From positions 62,307 through 126,306 of the forward strand of contig NZ_JH767525.1 of assembly GCF_000281085.1 (NCBI RefSeq): a DNA stretch of 64,000 bases, written 5' to 3'. Source of the stretch: Catenovulum agarivorans YM01. Lineage in GTDB: Bacteria > Pseudomonadota > Gammaproteobacteria > Enterobacterales > Alteromonadaceae. How positions within the stretch are numbered: the first letter of the stretch is position 1; each line of letters starts with the position of its first letter. The notes beneath the pieces are model-generated. The model saw nothing but the letters and a program-made list of their open reading frames with translations, was not told the origin of the DNA and ran no database searches. Shown here in pieces: positions 39,582-49,479 of the stretch. The position numbers and the translations under genes are program-made.

Positions 39582-40991
39582 ATGAGCAAAACTTTATACG
39601 ATAAAATCTACGATGCGCACATAGTGCGTGCCGAAGAAGGCGAAACGCCATTAATTTATATTGATCGTCACTTAGTCCACGAAGTGACCTCACCTCAAGC
39701 CTTTTCAGGTTTACGTGAAAAAAATCGCCCTGTGCGTTGTGTTGATAAAACATTCGCGACTATGGACCACAATGTATCGACCAAATCTATTGCAATTGAC
39801 GCAGCTGCACCTATGGCGCGTATTCAAATGCAAACATTACAACAAAACTGTGATGAGTTCGGCGTGCGTTTATACAGCGTAGGTCACTTAAAACAAGGTA
39901 TTGTGCATGTAATCGGCCCAGAGTTGGGTATTACTTTACCAGGCACAACTATTGTTTGTGGTGATTCACATACAGCTACCCATGGCGCATTTGGTGCATT
40001 AGCTTTTGGTATAGGTACATCTGAAGTAGAGCATGTTTTAGCAACTCAAACGTTAAAACAAAACCGCTACAAAACCATGAAGGTGGAAGTAACTGGCAAA
40101 TTACAATTTGGTGTTGATGCAAAAGATATTATTTTGGCGATTATCGGCAAAATTGGTATGGACGGCGCAACCGGTCATGTTATGGAATATTGTGGTGATG
40201 CGATTGAAGCATTATCAATGGAACAACGCATGACCATTTGTAACATGAGTATTGAAGCTGGCGCGAAAGCGGGTTTAGTTGCTCCAGACCAAACCACTAT
40301 CGACTATGTTAAAGGTCGTGAGTTTGCACCAACTGGTGCGGCTTGGGATGAAGCTGTTGAATACTGGACTAGCTTAAAATCGGACGCTGACGCAGAGTTT
40401 GACACTGTGGTTACCTTAAAAGCTGAAGACATTAGCCCACAAGTAACTTGGGGTACTAACCCTGGCCAAGTAATTGGTGTAAATGAACCAGTACCTGCAC
40501 CAGAGTCTTTTGAAAACGCTGTTGAACGCGCATCTTGTGAAGCTGCATTAAAATATATGGGCATTCAAGCAGGTCAGGCATTAACTGATTTAGCTGTTGA
40601 TAAAGTATTTATTGGTTCTTGTACCAACAGCCGTATTGAAGATTTACGCGCAGCAGCAAAAGTTGCACAAGGCCGTAAAGTTCAAGCGGGTATCGAAGCT
40701 TTAGTTGTACCAGGCTCTGGTCAAGTACGTAAACAAGCAGAAGAAGAAGGTTTAGATAAAATCTTTATCGAAGCTGGTTTTGAATGGCGTTTACCAGGTT
40801 GTTCTATGTGTTTAGCCATGAACGACGACAAGTTAGGTTTTGAAGAGCGTTGCGCATCAACTTCAAACCGTAACTTTGAAGGTCGCCAAGGCCGTGGGGG
40901 TCGCACTCACTTAGTTAGCCCAGCAATGGCTGCAGCTGCGGCTGTTTCAGGTCACTTTGTTGACGTACGTACTTTAGTGGAGGGCAAATAA
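39582..40991 (+). CDS. leuC: 3-isopropylmalate dehydratase large subunit
   Basis: This 469-residue aconitase-family subunit isomerises 2- to 3-isopropylmalate with LeuD. The 4Fe-4S ligands are in [15 protein letters not shown] and [11 protein letters not shown], and [19 protein letters not shown] is the substrate region. Length is standard. The final base of its TAA stop is also the A of the leuD ATG start, a one-base overlap. Confidence 0.97.
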   Translation: MSKTLYDKIYDAHIVRAEEGETPLIYIDRHLVHEVTSPQAFSGLREKNRPVRCVDKTFATMDHNVSTKSIAIDAAAPMARIQMQTLQQNCDEFGVRLYSVGHLKQGIVHVIGPELGITLPGTTIVCGDSHTATHGAFGALAFGIGTSEVEHVLATQTLKQNRYKTMKVEVTGKLQFGVDAKDIILAIIGKIGMDGATGHVMEYCGDAIEALSMEQRMTICNMSIEAGAKAGLVAPDQTTIDYVKGREFAPTGAAWDEAVEYWTSLKSDADAEFDTVVTLKAEDISPQVTWGTNPGQVIGVNEPVPAPESFENAVERASCEAALKYMGIQAGQALTDLAVDKVFIGSCTNSRIEDLRAAAKVAQGRKVQAGIEALVVPGSGQVRKQAEEEGLDKIFIEAGFEWRLPGCSMCLAMNDDKLGFEERCASTSNRNFEGRQGRGGRTHLVSPAMAAAAAVSGHFVDVRTLVEGK

Positions 40992-41593
40992 TGTCAGGTA
41001 TTACTCAAATTAATGGCAAGGTTGCACCGTTAGATAAGTCTAACGTGGATACTGACCAAATTATCCCAAAGCAGTTTTTACAAAAAGTTGATCGCACAGG
41101 TTTTGGTGTACATTTATTCCACGACTGGCGCTATTTAGACGAAGCTGGCACACAAGACAATCCAGAATTCGCGTTAAATAAAGCCGAATACCAAGGTGCA
41201 AACGTTTTATTATCACGTGATAACTTTGGTTGTGGCTCTAGCCGTGAGCACGCACCTTGGGCGATTAAAGACTTTGGTTTTGATGTTGTCGTAGCAAGCA
41301 GTTTTGCAGATATCTTCTACGGTAACTGTATGAACAATCAAATTTTGCCAATCAAATTAACTGAAAGCGAAGTTGAAGAGTTGTTTCAAGCAGTTGCGGC
41401 TGATGCAAATGTCGCTTTTGCAGTTGATTTACCGGCGCAAACTTTAACTGTGAATGGTAAAGCTTATAGCTTCCCGATCAATGATTTCCATAAACATTGT
41501 TTAATCAACGGCTTGGATTCAATTGGTTGGACCTTACAGTTTGCTGATGATATCTCGACTTACGAGCAGAAATTACCAAGCTGGTTAAAATAA
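40991..41593 (+). CDS. leuD: 3-isopropylmalate dehydratase small subunit
   Basis: This 200-residue swivel-domain partner of LeuC has [14 protein letters not shown] near the N-terminus and [15 protein letters not shown] in the middle, both conserved in the family. It overlaps leuC by one base and ends the operon, with a strong terminator about 100 bases on. Confidence 0.97.
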   Translation: MSGITQINGKVAPLDKSNVDTDQIIPKQFLQKVDRTGFGVHLFHDWRYLDEAGTQDNPEFALNKAEYQGANVLLSRDNFGCGSSREHAPWAIKDFGFDVVVASSFADIFYGNCMNNQILPIKLTESEVEELFQAVAADANVAFAVDLPAQTLTVNGKAYSFPINDFHKHCLINGLDSIGWTLQFADDISTYEQKLPSWLK

Positions 41594-41690
41594 CTAATCG
41601 ACATAACCGTTGGAAATGATTTGAATACGTATTCAACTTAACTGCTAAGTTGCTTAGGTTAAAATATCGTTAAACGGATTAAAAAATTAT

Positions 41691-41726
41691 AAAAAGGCTG
41701 CACTTAGTGTGGCCTTTTTTGTTTTT
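41691..41726 (+). terminator. Rho-independent terminator of the leu operon
   Basis: AAAAAGGC and GCCTTTTT arms plus an inner CAC/GTG pairing make the stem, followed by TTTTTTGTTTTT. Confidence 0.85.
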
Positions 41727-41838
41727 AAGCTAGATTTCAACAAGTTGTAGTAAAAATTACGCAGATACAGGTGTAAAATTTGCATAATTTGTCTAATCTA
41801 ACAATAAACACACAACAAATTTTGTGCGGATAGCGACT

Positions 41839-44800
41839 ATGAACAATACCAATATATTGAATCGTCTTTACCAAGATATCCAGGATATCATTTTAAAACG
41901 GCAACATCCGGTTACAGGTTTATTACCCGCCAGTACCGCAATTACCACACATGGTGATTACACTGATGCTTGGGTGCGTGACAACGTATACTCAATTATG
42001 AGCGTGTGGGCGCTGGGACTTGCCTATAAAAGAGTTGGCGAAACAGAACGCTCAGATGAGTTATGCCAAGCAACCATTAAGTTAATGCGTGGTTTGCTGC
42101 AATCTATGATGCGTCAGTCGGCTAAAGTTGAAAAATTTAAGCACACAATGCACGCAAAAGATGCATTACACGCTAAATATGATACAGAATCAGGGTTAAC
42201 CGTAGTAGCGGATGATGCTTGGGGTCATTTACAAATAGATGCAACCTCAATATTTTTATTGATGATTGCACAAATGACAGCTTCCGGTTTACGCATCGTC
42301 AATACTTATGACGAAGTTGATTTTGTGCAAAATCTAATTTATTACATAGCCTTTGCATACAGAATTCCAGACTATGGAATATGGGAGCGCGGCAATAAAA
42401 TCAACAATGGTAAAACCGAAATTAATGCAAGCTCTGTTGGCATGGCCAAAGCAGCATTACAAGCATTAGATGGCTTTAACCTGTTTGGCAAAAATGCCAG
42501 CTCTCGAGCAATTGTTCATTCAATTCCAGATGGCATTTCACGCGCGCGCAACACCCTAGCCCGTTTATTACCGCGCGAATCTATTTCTAAAGAAGTGGAT
42601 AGTGCATTACTGAGTATTATTGGTTTCCCTGCTTTTGCTGTTGGTGACAAAAAACTGGTTAAAAAGACCCGAGATAAAATTCTCAACGAACTAGGTGGCC
42701 AGTACGGATGCAAGCGTTTCTTATGGGATGGTCATCAAACTGCGGTAGAAGACCATAGCCGTATTCACTATGAACATAACGAATTAACTAACTTCAAAGA
42801 TATTGAATCAGAATGGCCGTTATTCTTTACCTATTTATATATTCAAGCTTTGTATGACGGCGATGAAGAACAAGCACAACATTATCGTAGCCAAATTGAA
42901 GCTATTATGGTTGAACAAGATGGTAAAATGCTTATTCCAGAGCTTTATTATTTGGACAAAGCACATGTAGCCGCAGAAAAAGAAAACCCAGGTTCGCAGC
43001 CGCGAGTCCCTAACGAAAACCTACCTTTGGTTTGGGCGCAAAGCTTGTTTTATACCGGTTTTATGATTGACGAAGGGTTAATTGAGTTGGATGATTTAGA
43101 CCCATGCCAATTAAGATTTCGTTCCACCAGCCAGAACAAAACGCAAATTGCGGTTGTGATCCTAGCTGAAAACGAACAGATTAAACAATTGTTGGCCGAT
43201 CATGGTGTGATAGCTGAAACACCTTCTGAAATAGCGCCTCTAAGCGTTATGTCAGCCAACCAGTTAGTTGATGCTTATCAACACTTAGGTGAAAACTCTG
43301 TATTAGGTTTAACAGGCCGACCGCGCCGTCGTATGCAAAGTTTAGCCACGGCACAAACCTACCAAATAAACGGTGCACAATATTTATGTTTATCATCTGT
43401 GCAGCAAGACAACTGCAACTACCGCAATTATGATGCTGAATTAGATTGTGAAATATTGCTCAACGAAATAAATCACATTAATAAACATTGGATTAACCGC
43501 GAAGCAGCTGTTGTTACCTATATGGTGACACAATCTATGTGCGAATCAGCGCAAACCAAACCTCTGTTTGATGCATTGAAAAAACTGCAATTGCGTAACC
43601 AGTTTAACAATGTTGGTTATGCGTCTGCGGCGCTAGCGCTTAGAGCATCACGCAACTGTAAGCTCAACTTACCTAACTTTGAATTAGCTGCAATGCAATT
43701 TACTCCAGGCTTCAATTTAGCTAATAAGGCTTATCCATTTAGCCCTGCTGCGCTCACTCCAGAACTATCAGAAAACTTTGCTGAATTAGAAAGCTGCGAT
43801 GATAAGTGTTATCAGTTGCTCGTCACTTGGGCGACTAAATACAAGCTAGACGACGATGTTAGCACAGACGGAACGATTAAATTTAGACAGGTTATTGAAG
43901 CCTGTTATCAAATTGCTCGGCATAATAACTATTGGTTAACTGCACGTTGGTGCTTCTCTGCATTAGGCAAAGCACATGCAGATTTAGCCGACGATTTATC
44001 ACTGTTATGCTCACGAAATCTCAGCATATTAGTTGGAACGAATAACTTAACCGTGTTAAGCGGTGACGAGTCTTTGTTAGATCAAGAAGAGCTATTACAT
44101 ACGCTTGATATAGCAACAACGCCATTAGAAAGAACTTTAGTCCAAGAACTGCTGGTAATATTAAGTTATACAATTAGAACAAACACTCAATTGTTTAACG
44201 GTATACGTTCAATCCACCTGCACAATATGCTCAGCATGTGTACCGAGAACAGCAGTAAACAATGTGTCACCATGGAAGCACTGGCACAACTGTCACCATA
44301 TCAATTTATGCAAAAAGTGCAGGCGATATTGGAAAATCAACACAAAACCTTCGACATTGACGTTAAAGTGAGTTTTTCACGCCAAGACGGCTCACACGAA
44401 TATATTGCAGAAAAACATCATGCAATGGACACAGACTGGTTATTGTGGCGCTCAGAGCGTGGCTTAATTGCAAGATTTGATGACGACTTTTTGTCGGCTA
44501 TTTGGCAAAGCTTAGCTTTCTGTAAAGGTATTGTGTTTGCCGACCACGCAAACGACAAAGCCAAGTTAGACAGTGATTTAGTTACCAGCTCAATGACCCC
44601 TGGTGAAGAAAGTTTTGCAACTTTAGTCGATAAGCTCATTCAAGAAGCCCACCCAGTTTATTATAAAGCTGCGTTAGTAGAAGTGTTGGCGATTTATCAT
44701 CAGTATTGCCAACAACATGAAAACAGCCAGTGCCATAATTATGTTGTATTGGGTGATATCTTAGCACAAGCAGCCTTAAAATTAGTTGAGCAGGAAGGTG

Positions 44801-44901
44801 AAGACAGTGCTTGTCAGAGCCATCTTGAACAATTATTAATGCGCTCTCCTGTCACTTTGCAGCATTATGTCACGCTAGTGATTAAATCTTTGTTTAACTA
44901 A
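41839..44901 (+). CDS. phosphorylase kinase alpha-subunit-like protein (GH15 fold)
   Basis: This very large protein of 1020 residues starts at ATG 41839, with GGATAG upstream; a GTG at 41824 would add five residues. It resembles eukaryotic phosphorylase b kinase alpha/beta subunits along its length. Shared blocks are HPVTGLLPAS, DAWVRDNVYSIMSVWALGLA, LHAKYDTE, DDAWGHLQIDATS, YGIWERG, NASSVGMAKAALQALD and LTGRPRRRM. A C-terminal part with MTPGEESFATLVDKL resembles the regulatory tail. The N-terminal half is an (alpha/alpha)6 barrel related to GH15 glucoamylases, and the general-acid glutamate in IWERG is kept. No signal peptide is seen, so it is cytosolic. Alpha-glucan binding or hydrolysis is likely but unproven. 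Confidence 0.85.
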   Translation: MNNTNILNRLYQDIQDIILKRQHPVTGLLPASTAITTHGDYTDAWVRDNVYSIMSVWALGLAYKRVGETERSDELCQATIKLMRGLLQSMMRQSAKVEKFKHTMHAKDALHAKYDTESGLTVVADDAWGHLQIDATSIFLLMIAQMTASGLRIVNTYDEVDFVQNLIYYIAFAYRIPDYGIWERGNKINNGKTEINASSVGMAKAALQALDGFNLFGKNASSRAIVHSIPDGISRARNTLARLLPRESISKEVDSALLSIIGFPAFAVGDKKLVKKTRDKILNELGGQYGCKRFLWDGHQTAVEDHSRIHYEHNELTNFKDIESEWPLFFTYLYIQALYDGDEEQAQHYRSQIEAIMVEQDGKMLIPELYYLDKAHVAAEKENPGSQPRVPNENLPLVWAQSLFYTGFMIDEGLIELDDLDPCQLRFRSTSQNKTQIAVVILAENEQIKQLLADHGVIAETPSEIAPLSVMSANQLVDAYQHLGENSVLGLTGRPRRRMQSLATAQTYQINGAQYLCLSSVQQDNCNYRNYDAELDCEILLNEINHINKHWINREAAVVTYMVTQSMCESAQTKPLFDALKKLQLRNQFNNVGYASAALALRASRNCKLNLPNFELAAMQFTPGFNLANKAYPFSPAALTPELSENFAELESCDDKCYQLLVTWATKYKLDDDVSTDGTIKFRQVIEACYQIARHNNYWLTARWCFSALGKAHADLADDLSLLCSRNLSILVGTNNLTVLSGDESLLDQEELLHTLDIATTPLERTLVQELLVILSYTIRTNTQLFNGIRSIHLHNMLSMCTENSSKQCVTMEALAQLSPYQFMQKVQAILENQHKTFDIDVKVSFSRQDGSHEYIAEKHHAMDTDWLLWRSERGLIARFDDDFLSAIWQSLAFCKGIVFADHANDKAKLDSDLVTSSMTPGEESFATLVDKLIQEAHPVYYKAALVEVLAIYHQYCQQHENSQCHNYVVLGDILAQAALKLVEQEGEDSACQSHLEQLLMRSPVTLQHYVTLVIKSLFN

Positions 44902-44919
44902 CGTTCTAGTTATACATTA

Positions 44920-44950
44920 AACCAGGCTGATATGAAGTTTCAGCCTGGTT
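44920..44950 (+). terminator. hairpin after the GH15-like gene
   Basis: AACCAGGCTGA and TCAGCCTGGTT form a perfect 11-pair stem with a nine-base loop. No U tract follows. Confidence 0.5.
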
Positions 44951-45013
44951 ACTTAGGCAAAATTTATAATTTTTGCTATCGTTATTACATCTAACTCTTA
45001 AAACTGGCCGACA

Positions 45014-46216
45014 ATGCGCAAAGTCATTCCTCTCTCTGAATTAAAAATTGGCATGTATGTTATTGAAGTAACAAAACAAACAGGTCAAGTAGCGGTAAAA
45101 ACCAGCGGATGGGTAAAAAAAACGCAAGTCATACAAACACTAGCCAACAAAGGAGTAGTCGAGGTTGCGATAGATCCTGACAAAACCATACACGCAGAAA
45201 ACGACCAGACACGACCTGATATCCAATCTGCTCCCAGATCAACTGAACGCAAAGACAATATCAAACCTGCCAACGTTTCGTTGGAAATGAAAAAAGCGAA
45301 AAAGCTTTATTCAGAGGCAATTAATTTACAAGAGAAAATTATTAGTGACATTAAACAAGGTCACTCTATCGAAATTGCGCCGATTAAAGAGCTAACCAAT
45401 CAACTGATTGATTCGATTTTTCGTAATCAAGACGCACTTGCGTGCATGACACGAATTCGCGATAAAGACGCGTACCTCTACGAACATTCGCTGAATGTGT
45501 CTATCTTAATGGCGATTTTCGCTAAACATTTAGGTTATGTCGATAAAGAGATTGAACAGCTGGCACAAAGTGCTTTTTTACATGATATAGGCAAAGTTTT
45601 AGTGCCGGACGAAATTCTCCACAAACCTTCACGTTTGACTGAAGATGAATTCGAAATCATGCAAAAACATGTCGAATATGGTGTTGAAACCTTGCAACAA
45701 AGCCAAGGTATCAGTGAACAATGCATTGAAATAGTCAGCTTACACCATGAAAAGCTCAACGGCTGTGGCTATCCCAAAGGGTTGACACAAGAGCAAATCA
45801 ATCAAGCTGGCCGTATGTTAACCATAGTAGATATCTACGATGCAATGACAGCCGAGCGGGTTTATAAAAAAGGTATGACCCCAAGTGCCGCATTTAAAAT
45901 TATGTTATCTATGGCGCCCGCAGAATTAGATGCAGAATTATTGCAACAGTTTATAAAATGTATGGGCATACACCCTGTTGGTACAGTTGTGTTGTTAAAT
46001 AGCGGCAAGCTGGCGATAGTGACAGAAGCCAATAGAATTAACCCACTACAACCTGTAGTTAAGGTTTTTTATCATGTTAAACACAAACGTTATTCAGAAA
46101 TTAAAGACGTAAATTTAGCTAAAGCTGGGTGTACTGAAAGTATCGACAAAGCGGTCAAACCAGAACAATTTGGTGTTGAATTAATTAAGTTTTTTAAACA
46201 AGTTTTAAGTAATTAG
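45014..46216 (+). CDS. HD-GYP domain protein with N-terminal DUF3391, c-di-GMP phosphodiesterase
   Basis: The 400-residue cytosolic protein has a DUF3391 domain in the first ~120 residues (IPLSELKIGMYVIEV). The HD-GYP domain carries YEHSLNVSIL, the HD pair in FLHDIGKVLVPDEIL, LHHEKLNGCGYPKGL with the GYP motif, and VDIYDAMTAERVYK. HD-GYP proteins hydrolyse c-di-GMP to GMP, and all core residues appear present. It stands alone, 112 bases after the GH15-like gene, and is the second predicted c-di-GMP-degrading protein in the window. Confidence 0.92.
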   Translation: MRKVIPLSELKIGMYVIEVTKQTGQVAVKTSGWVKKTQVIQTLANKGVVEVAIDPDKTIHAENDQTRPDIQSAPRSTERKDNIKPANVSLEMKKAKKLYSEAINLQEKIISDIKQGHSIEIAPIKELTNQLIDSIFRNQDALACMTRIRDKDAYLYEHSLNVSILMAIFAKHLGYVDKEIEQLAQSAFLHDIGKVLVPDEILHKPSRLTEDEFEIMQKHVEYGVETLQQSQGISEQCIEIVSLHHEKLNGCGYPKGLTQEQINQAGRMLTIVDIYDAMTAERVYKKGMTPSAAFKIMLSMAPAELDAELLQQFIKCMGIHPVGTVVLLNSGKLAIVTEANRINPLQPVVKVFYHVKHKRYSEIKDVNLAKAGCTESIDKAVKPEQFGVELIKFFKQVLSN

Positions 46217-46264
46217 ATGTTAAGCTCTGTGTTAAGTTAAATTTTAACGCATCAGACAATTGCA

Positions 46265-47059
46265 GTGAAAACACTCAAGCTATCTATTTTACTTATTATC
46301 TTATCCGCAACTCATGTAAAAGTCGCTCATGCATGGGGGCCAATGGGCCATGAGCTCATTGGTGAATTAGCTGAACCTATGTTAAAACCAGCGAGCAAAG
46401 ACAAAATAGCCCAATTACTTGGCGATGAAACTATTGCGCATGCCACAACCTATTTGGATAGAATGCGTGGGCAAAAAGATAAGTTCTGGCAAAAAACCGC
46501 ATCCCCTTGGCATTATGTCACTGTACCTAACCAACAAAACTACCAAGCAAACTTACACGCACCGAAAAGAGGTGACGCTTACACAGCATTGATGCACTAC
46601 AGCAAACAACTGGCTCAAAGTACTAATAGCGAACAACAAAAATTAGCTTTGTACTTTGTATTGCATTTGGTTGGAGATATTCACCAACCATTGCATGCTG
46701 GCAATGGTGAAGATAGAGGAGGCAATGATTTTGCTGTCTACTTTCAAAACAAACGAACCAATATGCATAGGTTGTGGGACAGCCAGATGCTTGCAACTCA
46801 CAAACATAGTTATTGGATAAAAACACTATCGGCAAAAATAAGTGCTTTATCCAACAACAGCAAACAAGAGTGGCAAAACAGCACAGCAATTGATTGGATA
46901 AACGAAAGTGTCCAGATTAGACAAAACATTTATCCTGCCAAAGAAAAAGCGCAAATCAGCCAAAGTTACCTAGAGAATAACTTAAGCATAAGCGAACAGC
47001 GAATTATCCAAGCAGCTGTGCGGCTTGCGCATCAACTCAATATTCTATTGGCAGACTAA
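46265..47059 (+). CDS. S1/P1-type secreted nuclease
   Basis: This 264-residue protein has a signal peptide of about 23 residues ending at HA before WGPMGHELIG. The mature N-terminal tryptophan is itself a zinc ligand in this family. Other zinc-site blocks are HYVTVPN, HLVGDIHQPLHAG and NMHRLWDS. These trinuclear-zinc enzymes cut single-stranded DNA or RNA and remove 3' phosphates, and here would act outside the inner membrane, perhaps for nucleotide scavenging. The start is a GTG. It lies convergent with the Atm1-type exporter. Confidence 0.9.
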   Translation: MKTLKLSILLIILSATHVKVAHAWGPMGHELIGELAEPMLKPASKDKIAQLLGDETIAHATTYLDRMRGQKDKFWQKTASPWHYVTVPNQQNYQANLHAPKRGDAYTALMHYSKQLAQSTNSEQQKLALYFVLHLVGDIHQPLHAGNGEDRGGNDFAVYFQNKRTNMHRLWDSQMLATHKHSYWIKTLSAKISALSNNSKQEWQNSTAIDWINESVQIRQNIYPAKEKAQISQSYLENNLSISEQRIIQAAVRLAHQLNILLAD

Positions 47060-47076
47060 CCGCAAGCTTAGCATGT

Positions 47077-48861
47077 TTAACTTTGTTGCTGCTGCGCTTG
47101 CCACAAATTGAAATAGTGGCCTTGCTTATGCAGCAGCTCAGCATGCGTCCCTTGTTCAACCAGTTGGCCTTTGTCTAATACGATAATTTTATCGGCATCT
47201 ACAATAGTTGATAACCTATGTGCAATCACTATGCTAGTGTGGCCACTGGCGTACTGATTAAAAGCGCGCATAATAGCGCGTTCAGCGTTTGAATCTAACG
47301 AAGACGTTGCTTCATCAAAAACCAAAATAGGTGAATTTTTTAAAATTGCCCGCGCAATCGCAACTCGCTGCTTCTCGCCACCTGATAATTTAAGCCCACG
47401 CTCACCTACTTTCGTTTGTAACCCTTCAGGTAAAGATGCAACAAATTCGGCTAAACTTGCCAGTTCAACTGCTTTCTCAACGTCAGCTTCACTCGCATCC
47501 TGTTTACCGTATTGGATGTTGTTAAATAAAGTATCGTTAAACAAAACTGTATCTTGCGGCACTATGCTAATGTTTTTTCGCAAAGATAATAAAGTTTGTT
47601 GCTGAATATATTGTCCATCAATCAATATTTGACCACCAGTTACATCATAAAAACGATAAAGCAATTTTACTAGGGTCGATTTACCAGAGCCACTGTGTCC
47701 CACTACAGCAACTTTATGGCCAGCTTCTACCTCAAAACTAACATGCTGCAAAATGTTACGTTCAGTTTGATACGAAAAATGAACCTGCTTAAATTCAATT
47801 TTACCGCGGGTAACTTCTAGCTCTTTGGCATCTTGCAAATCCATGGTTTTAGGTTTGCGTTTTAGTAAATCAAACATATGCTCGATATTGGCAAGCGAGC
47901 CTTTTATTTCTCGATAGACAAAACCAAGAAAATTGAGCGGTAAAAACAACTGCATCATAAACGCGTTGACCAAAACAAAGTCACCAATTGTCATTGCATC
48001 TAAGCTCACCTGATAGGCTGCTAAAATCATCATACTTGCCATAGCTAAAGAAATAACCAAAGCTTGACCTGCGTTAAGCACAAACAAAGATAACCTATTT
48101 TTACGTTTTGCTATTTCCCACTCTGCAAGTGCGCCGTCGTAGCGCTGTGCTTCGTAAGCTTCGTTATTAAAATACTTAACGGTTTCATAATTTAATAAAC
48201 TGTCTATCGCTCGAGTGCTACTGCTCGAATCAGCTTTTGCCGCCGCTTTAACATATCCGGTGCGCCATTCAGTTGCCCAAACTGAAAAACCAACATAACA
48301 AACAATTGCCACGACAATAATTAACGCAAACGGCCAGCCATAATTAACTAGAAACAACCCAACAACAAAACTTATTTCCAACAAAGTTGGGCCGATATTG
48401 AACACCATAAAACGCATTAAAAAGCTGACGCCGTGTGTACCACGGTCAATATCACGAGCAATACCACCTGTCTGGCGGGTTAAATGAAAATCTAAATCAA
48501 GTTGGTGTAAATGTTTAAAAACGCCAAGGCCAAGGCGACGCATGGCGCGCTCAGTAACCCGGCCAAATAAAGTGTCGCGAATTTCACCAATCAAGGTATT
48601 TAAAAAACGCACAACCCCATAGGCTATCAACAGGCTTATTGGCACAGCTAACCACCCCTGAGCGCCATTGTTTGTGTTTAAGTCGTCAACTATATGCTTT
48701 AAGACAAACGGCAAAGTCACCCCCGCAACTTTCGCCAATACTAAACACAACAGCGCCAAAATGATCCGACTCTTAAATTCCAACAGATATGGCCAGATTT
48801 GCCGAATAACTTGCCAATTTAATGTTTGATTTTCAAAATCATTGAAGTGGGATGGGCGCAT
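47077..48861 (-). CDS. Atm1-type ABC exporter (fused permease-ATPase)
   Basis: The 594-residue half-transporter has six membrane segments in the first 320 residues and an ATPase domain with Walker A GHSGSGKST, signature KLSGGEKQR and Walker B LVFDEATSSLD. The TM region motifs LDLDFHLTRQTGGIARDIDRG and YEAQRYDGALAEWE are typical of the Atm1/HMT1 branch (ABCB7-like). That branch exports glutathione-linked sulfur or metal conjugates. It works as a homodimer in the inner membrane. It is a single gene with no linked partner. Confidence 0.9.
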   Translation of the reverse strand: MRPSHFNDFENQTLNWQVIRQIWPYLLEFKSRIILALLCLVLAKVAGVTLPFVLKHIVDDLNTNNGAQGWLAVPISLLIAYGVVRFLNTLIGEIRDTLFGRVTERAMRRLGLGVFKHLHQLDLDFHLTRQTGGIARDIDRGTHGVSFLMRFMVFNIGPTLLEISFVVGLFLVNYGWPFALIIVVAIVCYVGFSVWATEWRTGYVKAAAKADSSSSTRAIDSLLNYETVKYFNNEAYEAQRYDGALAEWEIAKRKNRLSLFVLNAGQALVISLAMASMMILAAYQVSLDAMTIGDFVLVNAFMMQLFLPLNFLGFVYREIKGSLANIEHMFDLLKRKPKTMDLQDAKELEVTRGKIEFKQVHFSYQTERNILQHVSFEVEAGHKVAVVGHSGSGKSTLVKLLYRFYDVTGGQILIDGQYIQQQTLLSLRKNISIVPQDTVLFNDTLFNNIQYGKQDASEADVEKAVELASLAEFVASLPEGLQTKVGERGLKLSGGEKQRVAIARAILKNSPILVFDEATSSLDSNAERAIMRAFNQYASGHTSIVIAHRLSTIVDADKIIVLDKGQLVEQGTHAELLHKQGHYFNLWQAQQQQS

Positions 48862-49080
48862 ATCGTTATTATCTCTTTAATAGAATTGTCTTAATTAACC
48901 TAACCTTTGGATTTGAACAAAATTTATTCCCCAAAGATCAACAGGCTATAGCTTATCTTAATCGGTTTCGTTGGAAAATTCCGCGGCCATTTACTAGAAA
49001 AATAGTGCAAAGCTTATTCTCTGCTACACTTTAATCGGAATCCAAGCGACTTCTACTTTCAGTACGGAAGAGGGCAATTC

Positions 49081-49425
49081 ATGTTTTTACTGCGAATTTC
49101 GCACAAACTAATGGCTGTGGGAGCAATCACAATCTTATCATTTGTGGTCGCCCAATGTTATGCGCAAATGACCAAAAGGCAAAATACACTTTCACTGCAA
49201 AAACGTCAGAGCCGTCTATACCCTATTTTAGAATTTATCGTCGCCATTGCGATTGTCGCAATTTTCGATAAATTCGAATCATTATTAAATAATGTTGGCA
49301 ATTTATTAGATACCATTCAAAATCTAGCAGAGCAAACCACGCAACATAAAAAATTCAGAGTCACCGAAGATACAGTCTGCATCACAACTGCACTTAGAAA
49401 GTTGTCTTCGCAGTTTAAAGTGTAA
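49081..49425 (+). CDS. small membrane-anchored protein of unknown function
   Basis: This 114-residue protein is not recognised. It has a hydrophobic N-terminal segment (LMAVGAITILSFVVAQCYA), a second hydrophobic segment (LEFIVAIAIVAIFD), and a helical, charged C-terminal half with one cysteine. GAGGGC lies shortly before the ATG. It precedes the porin gene by 54 bases in the same direction, but no functional link can be shown. Confidence 0.55.
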   Translation: MFLLRISHKLMAVGAITILSFVVAQCYAQMTKRQNTLSLQKRQSRLYPILEFIVAIAIVAIFDKFESLLNNVGNLLDTIQNLAEQTTQHKKFRVTEDTVCITTALRKLSSQFKV

Positions 49426-49479
49426 GACCTTCAAACAAGGTATAAATAAAACTATAGCAGTAACCTTAGGAGCATTTTT

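Noticed and set aside
48862-49034. Short plus-strand frame (about 60 codons) overlapping the Atm1-type exporter start
   Set aside because: No ribosome binding site, no recognisable family, and it overlaps the promoter side of the divergent gene.
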